From positions 73,178 to 137,177 of the forward strand of contig CAVWGG010000009.1 in the NCBI GenBank assembly GCA_963754535.1: a stretch of 64,000 nt of DNA. Direction: 5' to 3'. The notes under the pieces are model-generated. The model had not been told where the DNA came from, did not search any database, and saw nothing but the letters and a program-made list of their open reading frames with translations. The stretch's first letter is position 1; every line of letters starts with the position of its first letter. This document shows, piece after piece, positions 17,869-26,664 of the stretch. A program made the position numbers and the translations under genes. Origin of the DNA: RPQJ01 sp963754535 (GTDB taxonomy: Bacteria > Pseudomonadota > Gammaproteobacteria > Steroidobacterales > Steroidobacteraceae).

Positions 17869-17924
17869 TTTCAACGAGCGTTGGAATTTAGTTGAACGTT
17901 CGTTGAAATTCAACAGTCGTTGCA
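17869..17924. promoter_or_regulatory. three repeated operator-like palindromes, probable TetR sites
   Basis: Three 16-base sites lie in the divergent promoter region: TTCAACGAGCGTTGGA at 17870-17885, TTCAACGAACGTTCAA on the minus strand at 17892-17907, and TTCAACAGTCGTTGCA at 17909-17924. All fit an inverted repeat TTCAACG-NN-CGTTGAA with small deviations. Their spacing is 22 and 17 bases. Being next to a tetR-type gene, they are the likely operator set for it and the TonB receptor operon (inference). Confidence 0.65.
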
Positions 17925-17988
17925 GGAAGGCCTCCGGGTTCTTCAGAATCGGGCTCCGGCTTCACGCACACAGGCACTTCGTAACGCG

Positions 17989-18750
17989 ATGCAAAAAAAG
18001 GGGACGACGAGCCGCGCGGGCGCGGCACGGAGCCGCCTGCCGCAGGCAGGAACCGCGGGCACAGGCTCCCGCTCGCAGGCAACGCGCGAGCGCATCCTCG
18101 ACGCGGCCGAGCAGCTGTTCGCTGAACGCGGTTTCTACGGCGTCTCGGTGCGCGACATCACCGGCGCTGCCGCGGTCGATGTGGCGCTGGCGAGCTACCA
18201 CTTCGGCAACAAGCAGGGCCTGCTCGAAGCAGTGTTCATGCGCCGCGCCGACGACCTCAATGCCGAGCGCATCGCACGCCTCGACGCGGTCCTCGCCGCG
18301 GCAAAAGGCCGGCGCCCGCCAAAACTCGAAGACGTCATCGATGCGTTCACCCATCCGCTGCTCGATCGCTCCTCGCGCGGCAGCCCGGGCTGGAAGAGTT
18401 ACTTCGCGTTGATCGCCGAGGTGAACAACTCGCCGGAATTCGGCGGCGTCCTCATGTCGCGATACTTCGATCCGGTCGTCGAGAAGTTCATCGCCGCGAT
18501 ACGCCAGGCCTTGCCGGGCTGCGACGATCGCGACCTCTACTGGGCCTACCATTTCCTGTCGGGGGCACTCACGCTGACGTTCGCGGAAACGGGACGCATC
18601 GACAAGCTGTCGGGCGGCGCCTGCCGCTCCAGCGATCTCGACAGCGTCCACGAGCGGCTCGTGCCGTATTGCGCTGCCGGTTTCCGCGCGCTCTGCGCGC
18701 CGAAGCGCACGGCATCCAGGCCGGCCCGCGCTGCGAAGGCCCGCAAGTGA
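17989..18750 (+). CDS. TetR-family transcriptional regulator
   Basis: A 253-residue regulator. After a basic disordered N-terminus, the TetR helix-turn-helix is clear: TRERILDAAEQLFAERGFYG, then VRDITGAAAVDVALASYHF with the classic YHFGNKQGLLEAVF. The rest is an all-helical ligand domain. The ATG at 17989 is preferred, though an in-frame ATG 23 codons upstream exists. It is divergent from the TonB receptor and followed after 2 bases by the PHB-depolymerase-like gene. It therefore probably controls both units in response to an uptake product (inference). Confidence 0.88.
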   Translation: MQKKGTTSRAGAARSRLPQAGTAGTGSRSQATRERILDAAEQLFAERGFYGVSVRDITGAAAVDVALASYHFGNKQGLLEAVFMRRADDLNAERIARLDAVLAAAKGRRPPKLEDVIDAFTHPLLDRSSRGSPGWKSYFALIAEVNNSPEFGGVLMSRYFDPVVEKFIAAIRQALPGCDDRDLYWAYHFLSGALTLTFAETGRIDKLSGGACRSSDLDSVHERLVPYCAAGFRALCAPKRTASRPARAAKARK

Positions 18751-18752
18751 AC

Positions 18753-19853
18753 ATGCCCAGGTCCAGCCACGGAATCGACTTCATGCAGCCCGCATTCGTC
18801 GCGACGGTGGTGCGCACGGCCGCGGTGGTCCTGATCAGCGTGCTCGCGCTCGCTGGCTGCGGCAGCAGCGATTCCGGTGCGGGCAAGCACGGCGATCGCC
18901 TCGCCGCGTTACCGATCGCAGCGGGGTCCGTCACGGCATCCGGCATCTCCGCAGGCGGTTACATGGCAGTGCAGTTGCACGTCGCCCATTCAGCGCTGGT
19001 GAACGGCGTGGGCGTCGTGGCCGCCGGCCCGTACTACTGCGCCGAGAATTCGCTGCGCTACGCGCTCGGTCGCTGCATGAATGGTGACGATCCGATCGCC
19101 GTGGACGAACTCGTCAGCCTCACGAGTGAACTCGCCCTGGCCGGCCGCATCGACCCGATTGCGAACCTGGCCAACGACCGCGTGTGGATCTTCCACGGCG
19201 GCGCGGACCCGGTGGTGGCGAAGCCGGTGGTGGATGCACTGCAGGCCTACTACGAACTGCTCGTGGATCCGCGTAGCGTAGTACGGACCGATCTCGCGGC
19301 CGCCGGCCACACGTTTCCCGCGGCCGCCAAAGCTCTCCAGGACTGCGGCAAGACCGACACGCCGTTCGTCGGCAGTTGCGGCATCGACGGCGCGCGGCAA
19401 ATGCTCGAGCATCTGTATGGACCGTTCGGCGCGCAGGCCACGGGCATGAAGCCGGGCACGCTGGCGCACTTCTCGCAGTCCTCGTATGCGACGGCGGCTG
19501 GCGCTGATGGATTGGCCGCTCGTGGCTGGCTTTACGTTCCCGCAGCCTGCTCGGGCAATGGCGCCGCTGGGCGGTGTCGCCTGCACGTCGTTTTTCACGG
19601 CTGCAAGCAGGGTGCTTCGTACGTCAAGGATGCCTTCGTGCAGCAGGCCGGCTACCTCGCCGCCGCCGACGCGGGTCGCATCGTCGTCCTGTTTCCGCAG
19701 GTCGAACCGAGCTTCCAGCCCCTCAACCCGAATGGGTGCTGGGACTGGTGGGGCTACGGCAGCGAGGAATACGCGACGCAGGCGGGGCCGCAGATTGCGG
19801 CCGTGAAGGCGATGGTCGACGACTTGATGGGTTCGGGTGCCCCGGCGCAGTGA
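18753..19853 (+). CDS. PHB-depolymerase-like extracellular esterase, lipoprotein
   Basis: A 366-residue protein. A lipoprotein signal ends in SVLALAGC (Cys36). The catalytic domain has the nucleophile elbow ASGISAGGYMAVQ, then PYYCAENSLRYALGRC, WIFHGGADPVV, AAGHTFP with a likely catalytic His, and a C-terminal segment LHVVFHGCKQGASYVKDAFV and WDWWGY. This pattern is that of poly(3-hydroxybutyrate) depolymerases of the esterase PHB type. It is expected on the cell surface or in the periplasm, cleaving polyester or related esters. The start lies 2 bases after the tetR-type stop. Confidence 0.87.
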   Translation: MPRSSHGIDFMQPAFVATVVRTAAVVLISVLALAGCGSSDSGAGKHGDRLAALPIAAGSVTASGISAGGYMAVQLHVAHSALVNGVGVVAAGPYYCAENSLRYALGRCMNGDDPIAVDELVSLTSELALAGRIDPIANLANDRVWIFHGGADPVVAKPVVDALQAYYELLVDPRSVVRTDLAAAGHTFPAAAKALQDCGKTDTPFVGSCGIDGARQMLEHLYGPFGAQATGMKPGTLAHFSQSSYATAAGADGLAARGWLYVPAACSGNGAAGRCRLHVVFHGCKQGASYVKDAFVQQAGYLAAADAGRIVVLFPQVEPSFQPLNPNGCWDWWGYGSEEYATQAGPQIAAVKAMVDDLMGSGAPAQ

Positions 19854-19865
19854 TGACGCGCTGAT

Positions 19866-20312
19866 TCAGACCGCTGCGACGCGCGAGCGCTGGCCGCCGT
19901 AGAGAACCTCGAGACGGCGCACCCCCTTCAGGCGCCGCGACGACCGGCGCACCTCGCCCATCAGGCGCAGCAACAGCCCCACGTCATCGTTCATGCCGCC
20001 GGTGCAGTAGTCCTCGCTCATGCCTATGTGCAGCACGGTCACGTGCTCGAGGTCAGCGCGGTTGTAGACAGCCACGGCGACCGGACGGGCGGTCAGTGTC
20101 TCGACGGCGAACAGGCACTGCACGTCCGGCAGGGTGCCGACGCGCACGCGCAATCCGTCGCCGTCGTCCACGATCTCGGGCGGACCGTACTTGTCGATGA
20201 CGTCGACGATGCCGCGTGCGAAGCGATCCTGGCAGCCGTTGAAGAAGAGGATCCGCTCGAGCGCATGGCGCTTGTGGCGAGGGATCCGCGACGTGAATTC
20301 GATGCCCCGCAT
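19866..20312 (-). CDS. conserved protein of unknown function
   Basis: A 148-residue soluble protein without signal or membrane segments. It begins with a basic stretch (RHKRHALERILFFNGC) and contains ARPVAVAVYNRADLEHVTVLHIGMSEDYCTGG-type strands, then a basic C-terminal helix LLLRLMGEVRRSSRRLKGVRRL. The beta-strand/helix order loosely recalls an acetyltransferase fold, but no acetyl-CoA motif is visible, so no function is given. It is convergent with the PHB-depolymerase-like gene, 12 bases apart. Confidence 0.65.
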   Translation of the reverse strand: MRGIEFTSRIPRHKRHALERILFFNGCQDRFARGIVDVIDKYGPPEIVDDGDGLRVRVGTLPDVQCLFAVETLTARPVAVAVYNRADLEHVTVLHIGMSEDYCTGGMNDDVGLLLRLMGEVRRSSRRLKGVRRLEVLYGGQRSRVAAV

Positions 20313-20534
20313 GAGACTTTCCCCGGCCGCTTGCGCGGCCTCGGACGGAGGTGCGGCCGATCATGCTCGCGGCACTGGCTTATGTCGAGTGAACTGCCGC
20401 AATAGTGTTGCTGCAACGCCACAAAAGCGCCCCGGGTCGACGCCGGCAAATCGCAGCTATTTTTATGAATTGCTTCATGTTTTTGACATCCTGAGGTGGA
20501 GAGTCGCGGCCGTTTGGCGTGCAATGAAGGCACG

Positions 20535-21824
20535 ATGCTCCGCAAACCCTTGCCCGTCCCGAACGCGGCCGATCTGGCCGTTCCCGCTGCGGATCCGATG
20601 CTGGTGGACGTGGTGGTGCTGACGGCCGACCATGAACTGTTTCAATCAGCACGCGAAGCGGTCGGCGAGCGCAATCCCGTCTGGCGCGCGCGCTCGGCCG
20701 ACGAGGCCGCCGACCTGTTGATTACCGGCCGTTGCGGCGTGCTGGTCGTCGACATGGCCGCGGTCTCGACCCGCGCCGATACCCTTGTCGAGCAGATCGT
20801 CGAGCAGTTCCCGGACGTCATCGTCTGCGTTGCCGGCACGCGCGCCGATGAACCCCTGCTGGCTCCGCTGATCAGCAATGGCCTCGTCTACCGTTTCATG
20901 CACAAGCCTGCGTCCGCGCGGCGGGCGGGGATGTTCCTGCAGGCAGCCATCCGCCGGCACGTCGAGCGTCGCGACGGGCACGCCGCCAGCGACCCATTGC
21001 TGCCCTTGTTGCGTGGACTGCGGCAACCGACGGCCGGCATGCCCCGCGGTTACCTCGTCTTGATCGGCCTGGCGGCGCTCGCGTTGACCGTGCCGTTCTT
21101 CGTCGGCGGCGAGTCCGCTGCACCCGGGGCGACGCCAACCGCTGCCGCACCGGTAGCCCCCGCGCCGGCAACCGCAGCGACAGGGCGCGCCGATCCGGTC
21201 CTCTCGCGCGCGCGGGCGGCGCTCCAGGCCGGCCGACTCGAGGCGCCGGAGGGCCGCAACGCGCTCGACCTGTTCCAGGCCGTGCTGCTGGCACAGCCGG
21301 AACATCCCGAGGCGCAGACCTCGCTCGCCAGGACGGTCGACCTGCTGCTCGCGCGTGCACAGCAGGAATTCGATGCCGGCAACAAGGCGGAAGCGGACCG
21401 GCTGTTGCAACGGGTGCTCATGGCCGTGCCCGATGATCGCAAGGCGCAGTCGCTGGCTCGCGTCGTCAACCCGCCCGACACGCCTTCGCGCCAGTTGTCG
21501 CGCGAGCAGCGCGCCGAGGTCGAAGCGAGCCTGGCGGACAACACGATCGTGCCGGCGGCGGTGCCAGCGCGTACACGTACGCTCGCAGAAATCCAGGCTG
21601 AACTCGCCACGCTGCCGGGGCCGGTCACGAAGCTGGCGGGTACGTCCGGTACCCCGGCGGCCGCTGCGCCGAAGGCGCCACCTCCAGTCGTGCGACCCGA
21701 TCCGCTCGCGCCGCGCATCGTCAACCCAACCCGTACCATCGCTCCCGCGGCTCGCAGCTATGCGCGCGAGCCGGTCAATGTGCTGCCGACCGCCGGCGTG
21801 GCCGGCCCGACAGCACAGCGCTGA
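20535..21824 (+). CDS. receiver-like domain, transmembrane helix and tetratrico-type repeat protein
   Basis: About 429 residues. The N-terminal ~140 residues look like a response-regulator receiver: VDVVVLTADHELF, a candidate phosphoacceptor in CGVLVVDMAA, and Lys in YRFMHKPAS. The N-terminal acidic pair is incomplete. One transmembrane helix follows (GYLVLIGLAALALTVPFFV). Then comes an Ala/Pro linker, two helical repeat units (RARAALQAGRL, ARAQQEFDAGNKAEADRLLQRVL) and a Pro-rich tail. This looks like a membrane-tethered scaffold or signalling protein. I do not recognise a named family. Confidence 0.75.
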   Translation: MLRKPLPVPNAADLAVPAADPMLVDVVVLTADHELFQSAREAVGERNPVWRARSADEAADLLITGRCGVLVVDMAAVSTRADTLVEQIVEQFPDVIVCVAGTRADEPLLAPLISNGLVYRFMHKPASARRAGMFLQAAIRRHVERRDGHAASDPLLPLLRGLRQPTAGMPRGYLVLIGLAALALTVPFFVGGESAAPGATPTAAAPVAPAPATAATGRADPVLSRARAALQAGRLEAPEGRNALDLFQAVLLAQPEHPEAQTSLARTVDLLLARAQQEFDAGNKAEADRLLQRVLMAVPDDRKAQSLARVVNPPDTPSRQLSREQRAEVEASLADNTIVPAAVPARTRTLAEIQAELATLPGPVTKLAGTSGTPAAAAPKAPPPVVRPDPLAPRIVNPTRTIAPAARSYAREPVNVLPTAGVAGPTAQR

Positions 21825-21843
21825 CCCCCCGAATCCGCGAGCC

Positions 21844-23259
21844 TCAGCGCCCGACCAGGTGCGCGAGATCGACCCGCTGCGCGGGCTTTGCCACCTCGGC
21901 CTGCACTCCTCGCGCACGCAGCAGATCACACAGACCGATCGCACCTTCGGCTTCGCCGTGCACCAGGTACGTGCGCGCCTTGCCACCGACGCTCGCGTGC
22001 CAGCGCAGCAGGTCCTCCTGGTCGCCGTGGGCCGAGAACCCGCCGAGCGTGTGGATACGGGCGTTCACCTTGAACTGCTCGCCATGGATGCGGACGTGCT
22101 CGCGACCGTCGACGATCGCGCGCCCGAGCGTTCCGCCGGCCTGGAAGCCGGTGAAGATCACGTCGCACTCACGGTGCGTGATGTTGTGCTTGAGGTGATG
22201 CACGATGCGCCCACCGTTGCACATCCCGCTCCCGGCGATGATGATCGCGCCGCCCCGCAACAGGTTGATCGCCATCGACTCTTCGGCGGAGCGGCAGAGC
22301 TTGAGATTCGGCAGAGCGGGCATGCGCTCGGCATCGCGGCGCACGGCGCTTGCTTCCGCGTCGTACAGCTCCGGATGCTTCCAGTAGATCTCTGACGCGT
22401 CGATGGCCATCGGGCTGTCCAGGAACAAATGCCAGTCGCCGACGCGCCACTCGTCGAAGTGCGTGGCGAGCTCGTAGAGAACTTCCTGGCTCCGTCCCAC
22501 CGCGAACGCGGGGATGAGAACGTTACCGCCACCCTGCCGTGCCGCACGCAGGATTTCGCCGAATTCAAGCAGGGTGTCGCTGCGCTCGCGATGCCGGCGA
22601 TTGCCGTACGTGCTTTCCATGACCACGACGTCCACCGGGCCGTCACCTTCCGGGTCGCGCAGGATCGGCGAGTCGTATTGCCCCACGTCGCCACTGAAGA
22701 CGATGCGCGAGCGAGCGCCCTCCTCTTCGAGCTGCAGCCACACGCTGGCAGAGCCGAGGATGTGGCCCGCGTCGCGGTACGTCAGGGTCACCCCAGGAAG
22801 AACTTCGGTCGCGCGACCGTAAGGCACGGTCTTGAACTGCTGGATCGTCTCGTCCGCGTCCACTCGCGTGAACAGCGGATCGGGAAAGCCTCGCGCATGG
22901 CGGTCGCCGTGCTCGGCCTGCCGACGGCGGTAGCGCTCCGCCTCGCGCTCGGCCATGAAGGCGCTGTCCGCGAGCAGGACGCGCGCAAGGTCACGGCACG
23001 CCGGGGTCGCGTAGACCGGGCCACGGAACCCGCGCTTGCGCAGCAGTGGCAGTCGTCCGCAGTGATCGATGTGGGCGTGACTCAGCACCACCGCATCGAT
23101 CGCCGCGGCGTCGAACGGAAAGGGCTGGCGGTTGCGGGTGTCGGGGTCTTCGCCGCCCTGGATCAGCCCGCAATCGAGCAGCAGCGTGCGGCCACGAACG
23201 GTGAGGATGTGGCAGGAACCGGTGACTTCGCCGGCCGCGCCGTAGAACTGCAGGTGCAT
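21844..23259 (-). CDS. metallo-beta-lactamase/beta-CASP family RNase
   Basis: A 471-residue protein. The N-terminal MBL core has GAAGEVTGSCHIL, LLDCGLIQGG and the metal motif LSHAHIDHCGRLPLL. The beta-CASP insert and the later motifs GSGMCNGGRIVHHL, FTGFQAGGTLGRAI, LGGFSAHGDQEDLLRW and YLVHGEAEG match CPSF/YSH1-like bacterial RNA exonuclease or endonuclease homologues. Predicted to cut RNA using two zinc ions. The start at 23259 gives the full N-terminal motif. It lies 13 bases downstream of the HD-GYP gene on the same strand. Confidence 0.92.
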   Translation of the reverse strand: MHLQFYGAAGEVTGSCHILTVRGRTLLLDCGLIQGGEDPDTRNRQPFPFDAAAIDAVVLSHAHIDHCGRLPLLRKRGFRGPVYATPACRDLARVLLADSAFMAEREAERYRRRQAEHGDRHARGFPDPLFTRVDADETIQQFKTVPYGRATEVLPGVTLTYRDAGHILGSASVWLQLEEEGARSRIVFSGDVGQYDSPILRDPEGDGPVDVVVMESTYGNRRHRERSDTLLEFGEILRAARQGGGNVLIPAFAVGRSQEVLYELATHFDEWRVGDWHLFLDSPMAIDASEIYWKHPELYDAEASAVRRDAERMPALPNLKLCRSAEESMAINLLRGGAIIIAGSGMCNGGRIVHHLKHNITHRECDVIFTGFQAGGTLGRAIVDGREHVRIHGEQFKVNARIHTLGGFSAHGDQEDLLRWHASVGGKARTYLVHGEAEGAIGLCDLLRARGVQAEVAKPAQRVDLAHLVGR

Positions 23260-23272
23260 CGTGCAAACCGCC

Positions 23273-25864
23273 TCAGGCGATTCGCTGCCCGGCGGGCGCC
23301 TCGCCTTCCTGTTGGACCGGAACGGCCGTCACCTGCCCGTCGCGCAGCAGCTTGACGCAGGCCTTGACCACCCTCGCATCGTACCGGCGACCGGCCTGCG
23401 ACTGAAGTTCGTCGAGGCACGCCGTCAGCGTCAGGGCCGGACGGTGCGGTCGCGGCGACAGCATGGCTTCGACCGCGTCGGCGACGGCGACGATGCGGGC
23501 TTCGAGCAGGATCTCTTCGCCCTTCAGCCCGCGCGGGTAGCCCGAGCCGTCGAGACGTTCGTGATGCTGGCGCACGGTTTCAGCCACCGGCCAGGGGAAT
23601 TCAATGGCGCGCAGGACTTCGAACCCACGCTCCGCGTGCGTCTTGATGAGATCGAACTCGGAAGCCGACAGAATGCCGGGTCGCCACAGCAGCTCGCGGG
23701 GAATCTGCAGCATCCCGACGTCGATCAACTGGCCCATCACGCGCAGGCCCCGCACGGTGTGGCCCGGCAGCCCGAGCGCAGTGCCGATGCCCGCCGCATA
23801 GTCCCCGACGCGACGGGACCGCCCGGTCTTGCAGGCATCCTGCGCCTCGGCGAGCTCCGCGAGCGCTTCGATCGCGCCGAACATCACCCGCTCCATGTGA
23901 TCCATGGCGGTGACGATCTCGGCGTCCGAGCGGCGACGGCGCAGCAACTTGGTCACTGCATCCGCAATGTGTTCGACGTGTCGACGGTCGTCGTCATCGT
24001 ACGGCTGGGCCGCATCCGCAACGAGCAGCACGCCGGCGAGGCGGCCTCCGTCGAGCATCGGCACCACGAGCTGACGATGCAGTGCGCCCGGCAGTCCCGC
24101 CGCGCGCAGCTCAGCCGTGCCTTCCGTCGCGTCACGAATCACGGGGCGCTGGGATGCGGTGCATTCGCCCAGTGCCGTCGCGGATGGAGGTGGCCCACGC
24201 CAGCGCGTGAGTGTCGTCAGTGGCTCGGTGGATTCGGCGCCACGGCGTGCAGCGATCTCGAGCGCTGTCGCATCGCCCACGGGAAGGAACAGATAGCTCC
24301 GCGCGCTGCGCGTCAGCTCCTGCGCCAGTTGCAGCGTGCGGTCGAGTACTTCGATTTCGGTAAAGCCGTGCGCTCGCTGCGCGAGCTCGAGCAGGCGGCT
24401 CACGCGCGCATGGTCACGCTCGTTGCGTTCCGCTGCACGCTTCAGGCCCGACACGTCCCGCGCCGTCAGTACGCGAAAACCCGTGTTCTCGTCGATCGAG
24501 GCGAGCGAGACTTCGACTTCGATCGCCTGTCCGTCCGGACGTCGCCAACGCACGTCCCGGCGCAGCGCGCCCGTGGCTGTGCGCGCGACGCTGCGCACGG
24601 TCGCATCGGCTTCGCCGCCGACCTCGAGCGACTGCAGCGTGAGCGTGCCGAGACGTTCCCGATCCGTGTTGAGCAATGCGAGCAGCGCCAGGTTGCCGTA
24701 GCGCAGGCGGCCCTCGCCGTCCACGACACCGCACGGCTCGGGCGACGCTTCCAATGCATCGGCCTGCGCAGCGAGTTCCTGTTCGCGCGCGTGCGCCGCG
24801 AGTTCAGCGCTGATTTCGCGCGCCGTGAGCAGCCAGCTCGCACGGCCGGCATAGCTGGTGGCGACGCGCCGCAGTTCGAGCCGGGCTTCGCTGCCATCCG
24901 GACGTTGCCAGTGCAGCAGCGACTCGTGCGTCGAGTCGTCCGCGAACTCGATGCCCGGCAGCAGTTCGCTGAGCGGCTTGCCGCGCAAGGCCGCGGGTTC
25001 CTGCCCGACCAGCGCCGCCGCCGAGTCGGTGGCCGCGTGCACGAGCTTCGAATCGATGTCGACGATCCACGTCGGCGTTGGTTGTGCCGCGAAGGCGCGC
25101 TCGGCGTCGTTGGCAGCCGACTGCAGGCGCGAACGTGCGGTCTGCAATTCGTTGAGCCGTGCCTCGAGCACCGAGACCTTGCCGATCTCGGCGCGCGATT
25201 CCTCGGCGGCGCCGCGCGCCTGCGACTCGGCCTCGACGGCCTGGCGCTGGGAGGTTTCCAGGTCGCGAATCCGCATCTGCAGTTCACGGATGCGCACGGA
25301 TTCGGCGGCGGCGAATTCGGCACGGGCGCGTGCCTCGTACTCGGCGCGTTCACGTGCGATGCGTTCCGCGACCGTCAGCTGCTTGTTGGTTGCTTCGACG
25401 TCACGAATCTGTTTCTCGAGATCGACGAGCCGGCGGCGATCCTGCTCGCGGCGGTCCAGGAGTTCCGGCACCAGCGCGGGCATGCGCATCGTGCCGGAAC
25501 CCGTCGGCGCCTCGTCGAGCAGCGTGGCCAGCTCTTCGAGCGTCGAGCCGCGCGGAAAGAAGCGCTGCGCCCCGACTTCGGCGGCAAAGGCCTCGTACTT
25601 CGGCCCTTCGACACGGAACGAATGCAGCAGCACCGGCAGGTGCATGAACGAGGGGTCTTCGCGGAGCCGGCGGCACAACGCAAAGCCGTCGAGCCGCGGC
25701 AACATCACGTCGCTCACGATCGCATCGGGATTCTGGGTGCGGACGAGGTCGAGCGCCTCGACGCCGGACTTCGCCTTCAGTACGCGGTGGCCGCGCGATT
25801 GCAGCACGCTCTCGACAGCGGCGAGATCCTGGTCGCGTTCGTAGGCCAGCAGGACGGTCTTCAT
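23273..25864 (-). CDS. REC-coiled coil-PAS-PAS-GAF-HD-GYP signalling protein with altered HD motif
   Basis: An 863-residue protein. The receiver domain at about 1-120 carries phosphoacceptor Asp52 in IVSDVMLPRLDG. A coiled coil (about 150-260) leads to two PAS-like domains (PTWIVDIDSKLVHAATD; ASPEPCGVVDGEGRL), then GAF, then a C-terminal HD-GYP-type domain. The GYP part is intact (RQHHERLDGSGYPRGLKGEE). The usual HDIGK metal-binding doublet reads IDVGM (in GQLIDVGMLQIP), and the preceding conserved HSRRV reads RSRRV. Cyclic-di-GMP phosphodiesterase activity is therefore doubtful, and a sensor role is possible. Confidence 0.9.
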   Translation of the reverse strand: MKTVLLAYERDQDLAAVESVLQSRGHRVLKAKSGVEALDLVRTQNPDAIVSDVMLPRLDGFALCRRLREDPSFMHLPVLLHSFRVEGPKYEAFAAEVGAQRFFPRGSTLEELATLLDEAPTGSGTMRMPALVPELLDRREQDRRRLVDLEKQIRDVEATNKQLTVAERIARERAEYEARARAEFAAAESVRIRELQMRIRDLETSQRQAVEAESQARGAAEESRAEIGKVSVLEARLNELQTARSRLQSAANDAERAFAAQPTPTWIVDIDSKLVHAATDSAAALVGQEPAALRGKPLSELLPGIEFADDSTHESLLHWQRPDGSEARLELRRVATSYAGRASWLLTAREISAELAAHAREQELAAQADALEASPEPCGVVDGEGRLRYGNLALLALLNTDRERLGTLTLQSLEVGGEADATVRSVARTATGALRRDVRWRRPDGQAIEVEVSLASIDENTGFRVLTARDVSGLKRAAERNERDHARVSRLLELAQRAHGFTEIEVLDRTLQLAQELTRSARSYLFLPVGDATALEIAARRGAESTEPLTTLTRWRGPPPSATALGECTASQRPVIRDATEGTAELRAAGLPGALHRQLVVPMLDGGRLAGVLLVADAAQPYDDDDRRHVEHIADAVTKLLRRRRSDAEIVTAMDHMERVMFGAIEALAELAEAQDACKTGRSRRVGDYAAGIGTALGLPGHTVRGLRVMGQLIDVGMLQIPRELLWRPGILSASEFDLIKTHAERGFEVLRAIEFPWPVAETVRQHHERLDGSGYPRGLKGEEILLEARIVAVADAVEAMLSPRPHRPALTLTACLDELQSQAGRRYDARVVKACVKLLRDGQVTAVPVQQEGEAPAGQRIA

Positions 25865-26067
25865 CGACGGACTTCAGCTCCATCACGCGGTGGCGGCGCT
25901 GCCGGGCAACGGCCCGGCGCTGTTCGCACCATCGCTGCCGGAAGTATGCTCCCCCGGCCGCGCGGCGCACCAATGCACGGCGTCAAGCAATCGACCTGCG
26001 TCACAAAACGCCGGGGGGGAGGGGTCCGGCTGTACAATCCAGCCAGGCCAGATTCGAGGAGACGACG

Positions 26068-26658
26068 ATGAACCGGCGCATGGCGTTTGCATGGACGGCA
26101 GCCCTGACCCTGCTCGCAGGCTGCGCCACGCATTGGGACGTCGACAGCTTCGAAGCCCCGGGAGGCAACGTGGCGTCCCACCGGACGTTCTTCTGGAAGG
26201 GCGGCGAATTCGGCACCGCCGCACCCATCAATTCGACGATGGTCGCGTCGGCCACGACGGAGATGCGCACCGCGGTGACGACGGAACTGACCCGCAAGGG
26301 TTACGCCGAAGTCGACACCGCGGCGGGCGCAGACATGGTCGTCAGTTTCCACGTGGGTGGCTCGCAGAAATTCGTGCTGTCGGACGAGAAGCGCATCGGC
26401 GCGCCCTCCGCCACCACCGTGCTGAGCCCGAGCGAAATCCAGCCGCCGCCGGCGTCGAGCGTGCCGCGCGAAGTGCGGGTGCGCGACGGTTCGGTGCTGG
26501 TGTTCATCGACGACCGCGCGTCGGGCAGACTGATCTGGCGCGGCATGGTCACGGCGGAAACCCGCAGTGGTTCGACGGAACAGGGCGTGCGGCTGATCGG
26601 CCAGATGGCGCACGAAATCGCGAAGGAAGTGCCGGCCCGCGCCGGCGCACCGCAGTAG
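26068..26658 (+). CDS. DUF4136-type lipoprotein
   Basis: A 196-residue protein. The lipoprotein signal ends in TLLAGC (Cys19). The mature part has the DUF4136 pattern: WDVDSFEAPGGNVASHRTFFW near the start, helical and strand units with LTRKGYAEVDTAAGADMVV, and a C-terminal VFIDDRASGRLIWRGMVTAE. Family function is unknown, with an outer-membrane or periplasmic location expected. GAGGAGACGACG lies before the ATG. It is a single gene with no obvious partner. Confidence 0.88.
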   Translation: MNRRMAFAWTAALTLLAGCATHWDVDSFEAPGGNVASHRTFFWKGGEFGTAAPINSTMVASATTEMRTAVTTELTRKGYAEVDTAAGADMVVSFHVGGSQKFVLSDEKRIGAPSATTVLSPSEIQPPPASSVPREVRVRDGSVLVFIDDRASGRLIWRGMVTAETRSGSTEQGVRLIGQMAHEIAKEVPARAGAPQ

Positions 26659-26664
26659 GCCGGC

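Noticed and set aside
23261..26071. A very long open frame on the plus strand opposite the REC-PAS-GAF-HD-GYP gene
   Set aside because: It mirrors the codon pattern of the minus-strand gene, is Arg/His/Gln-rich and has no recognisable domain. High GC makes such shadow frames common.
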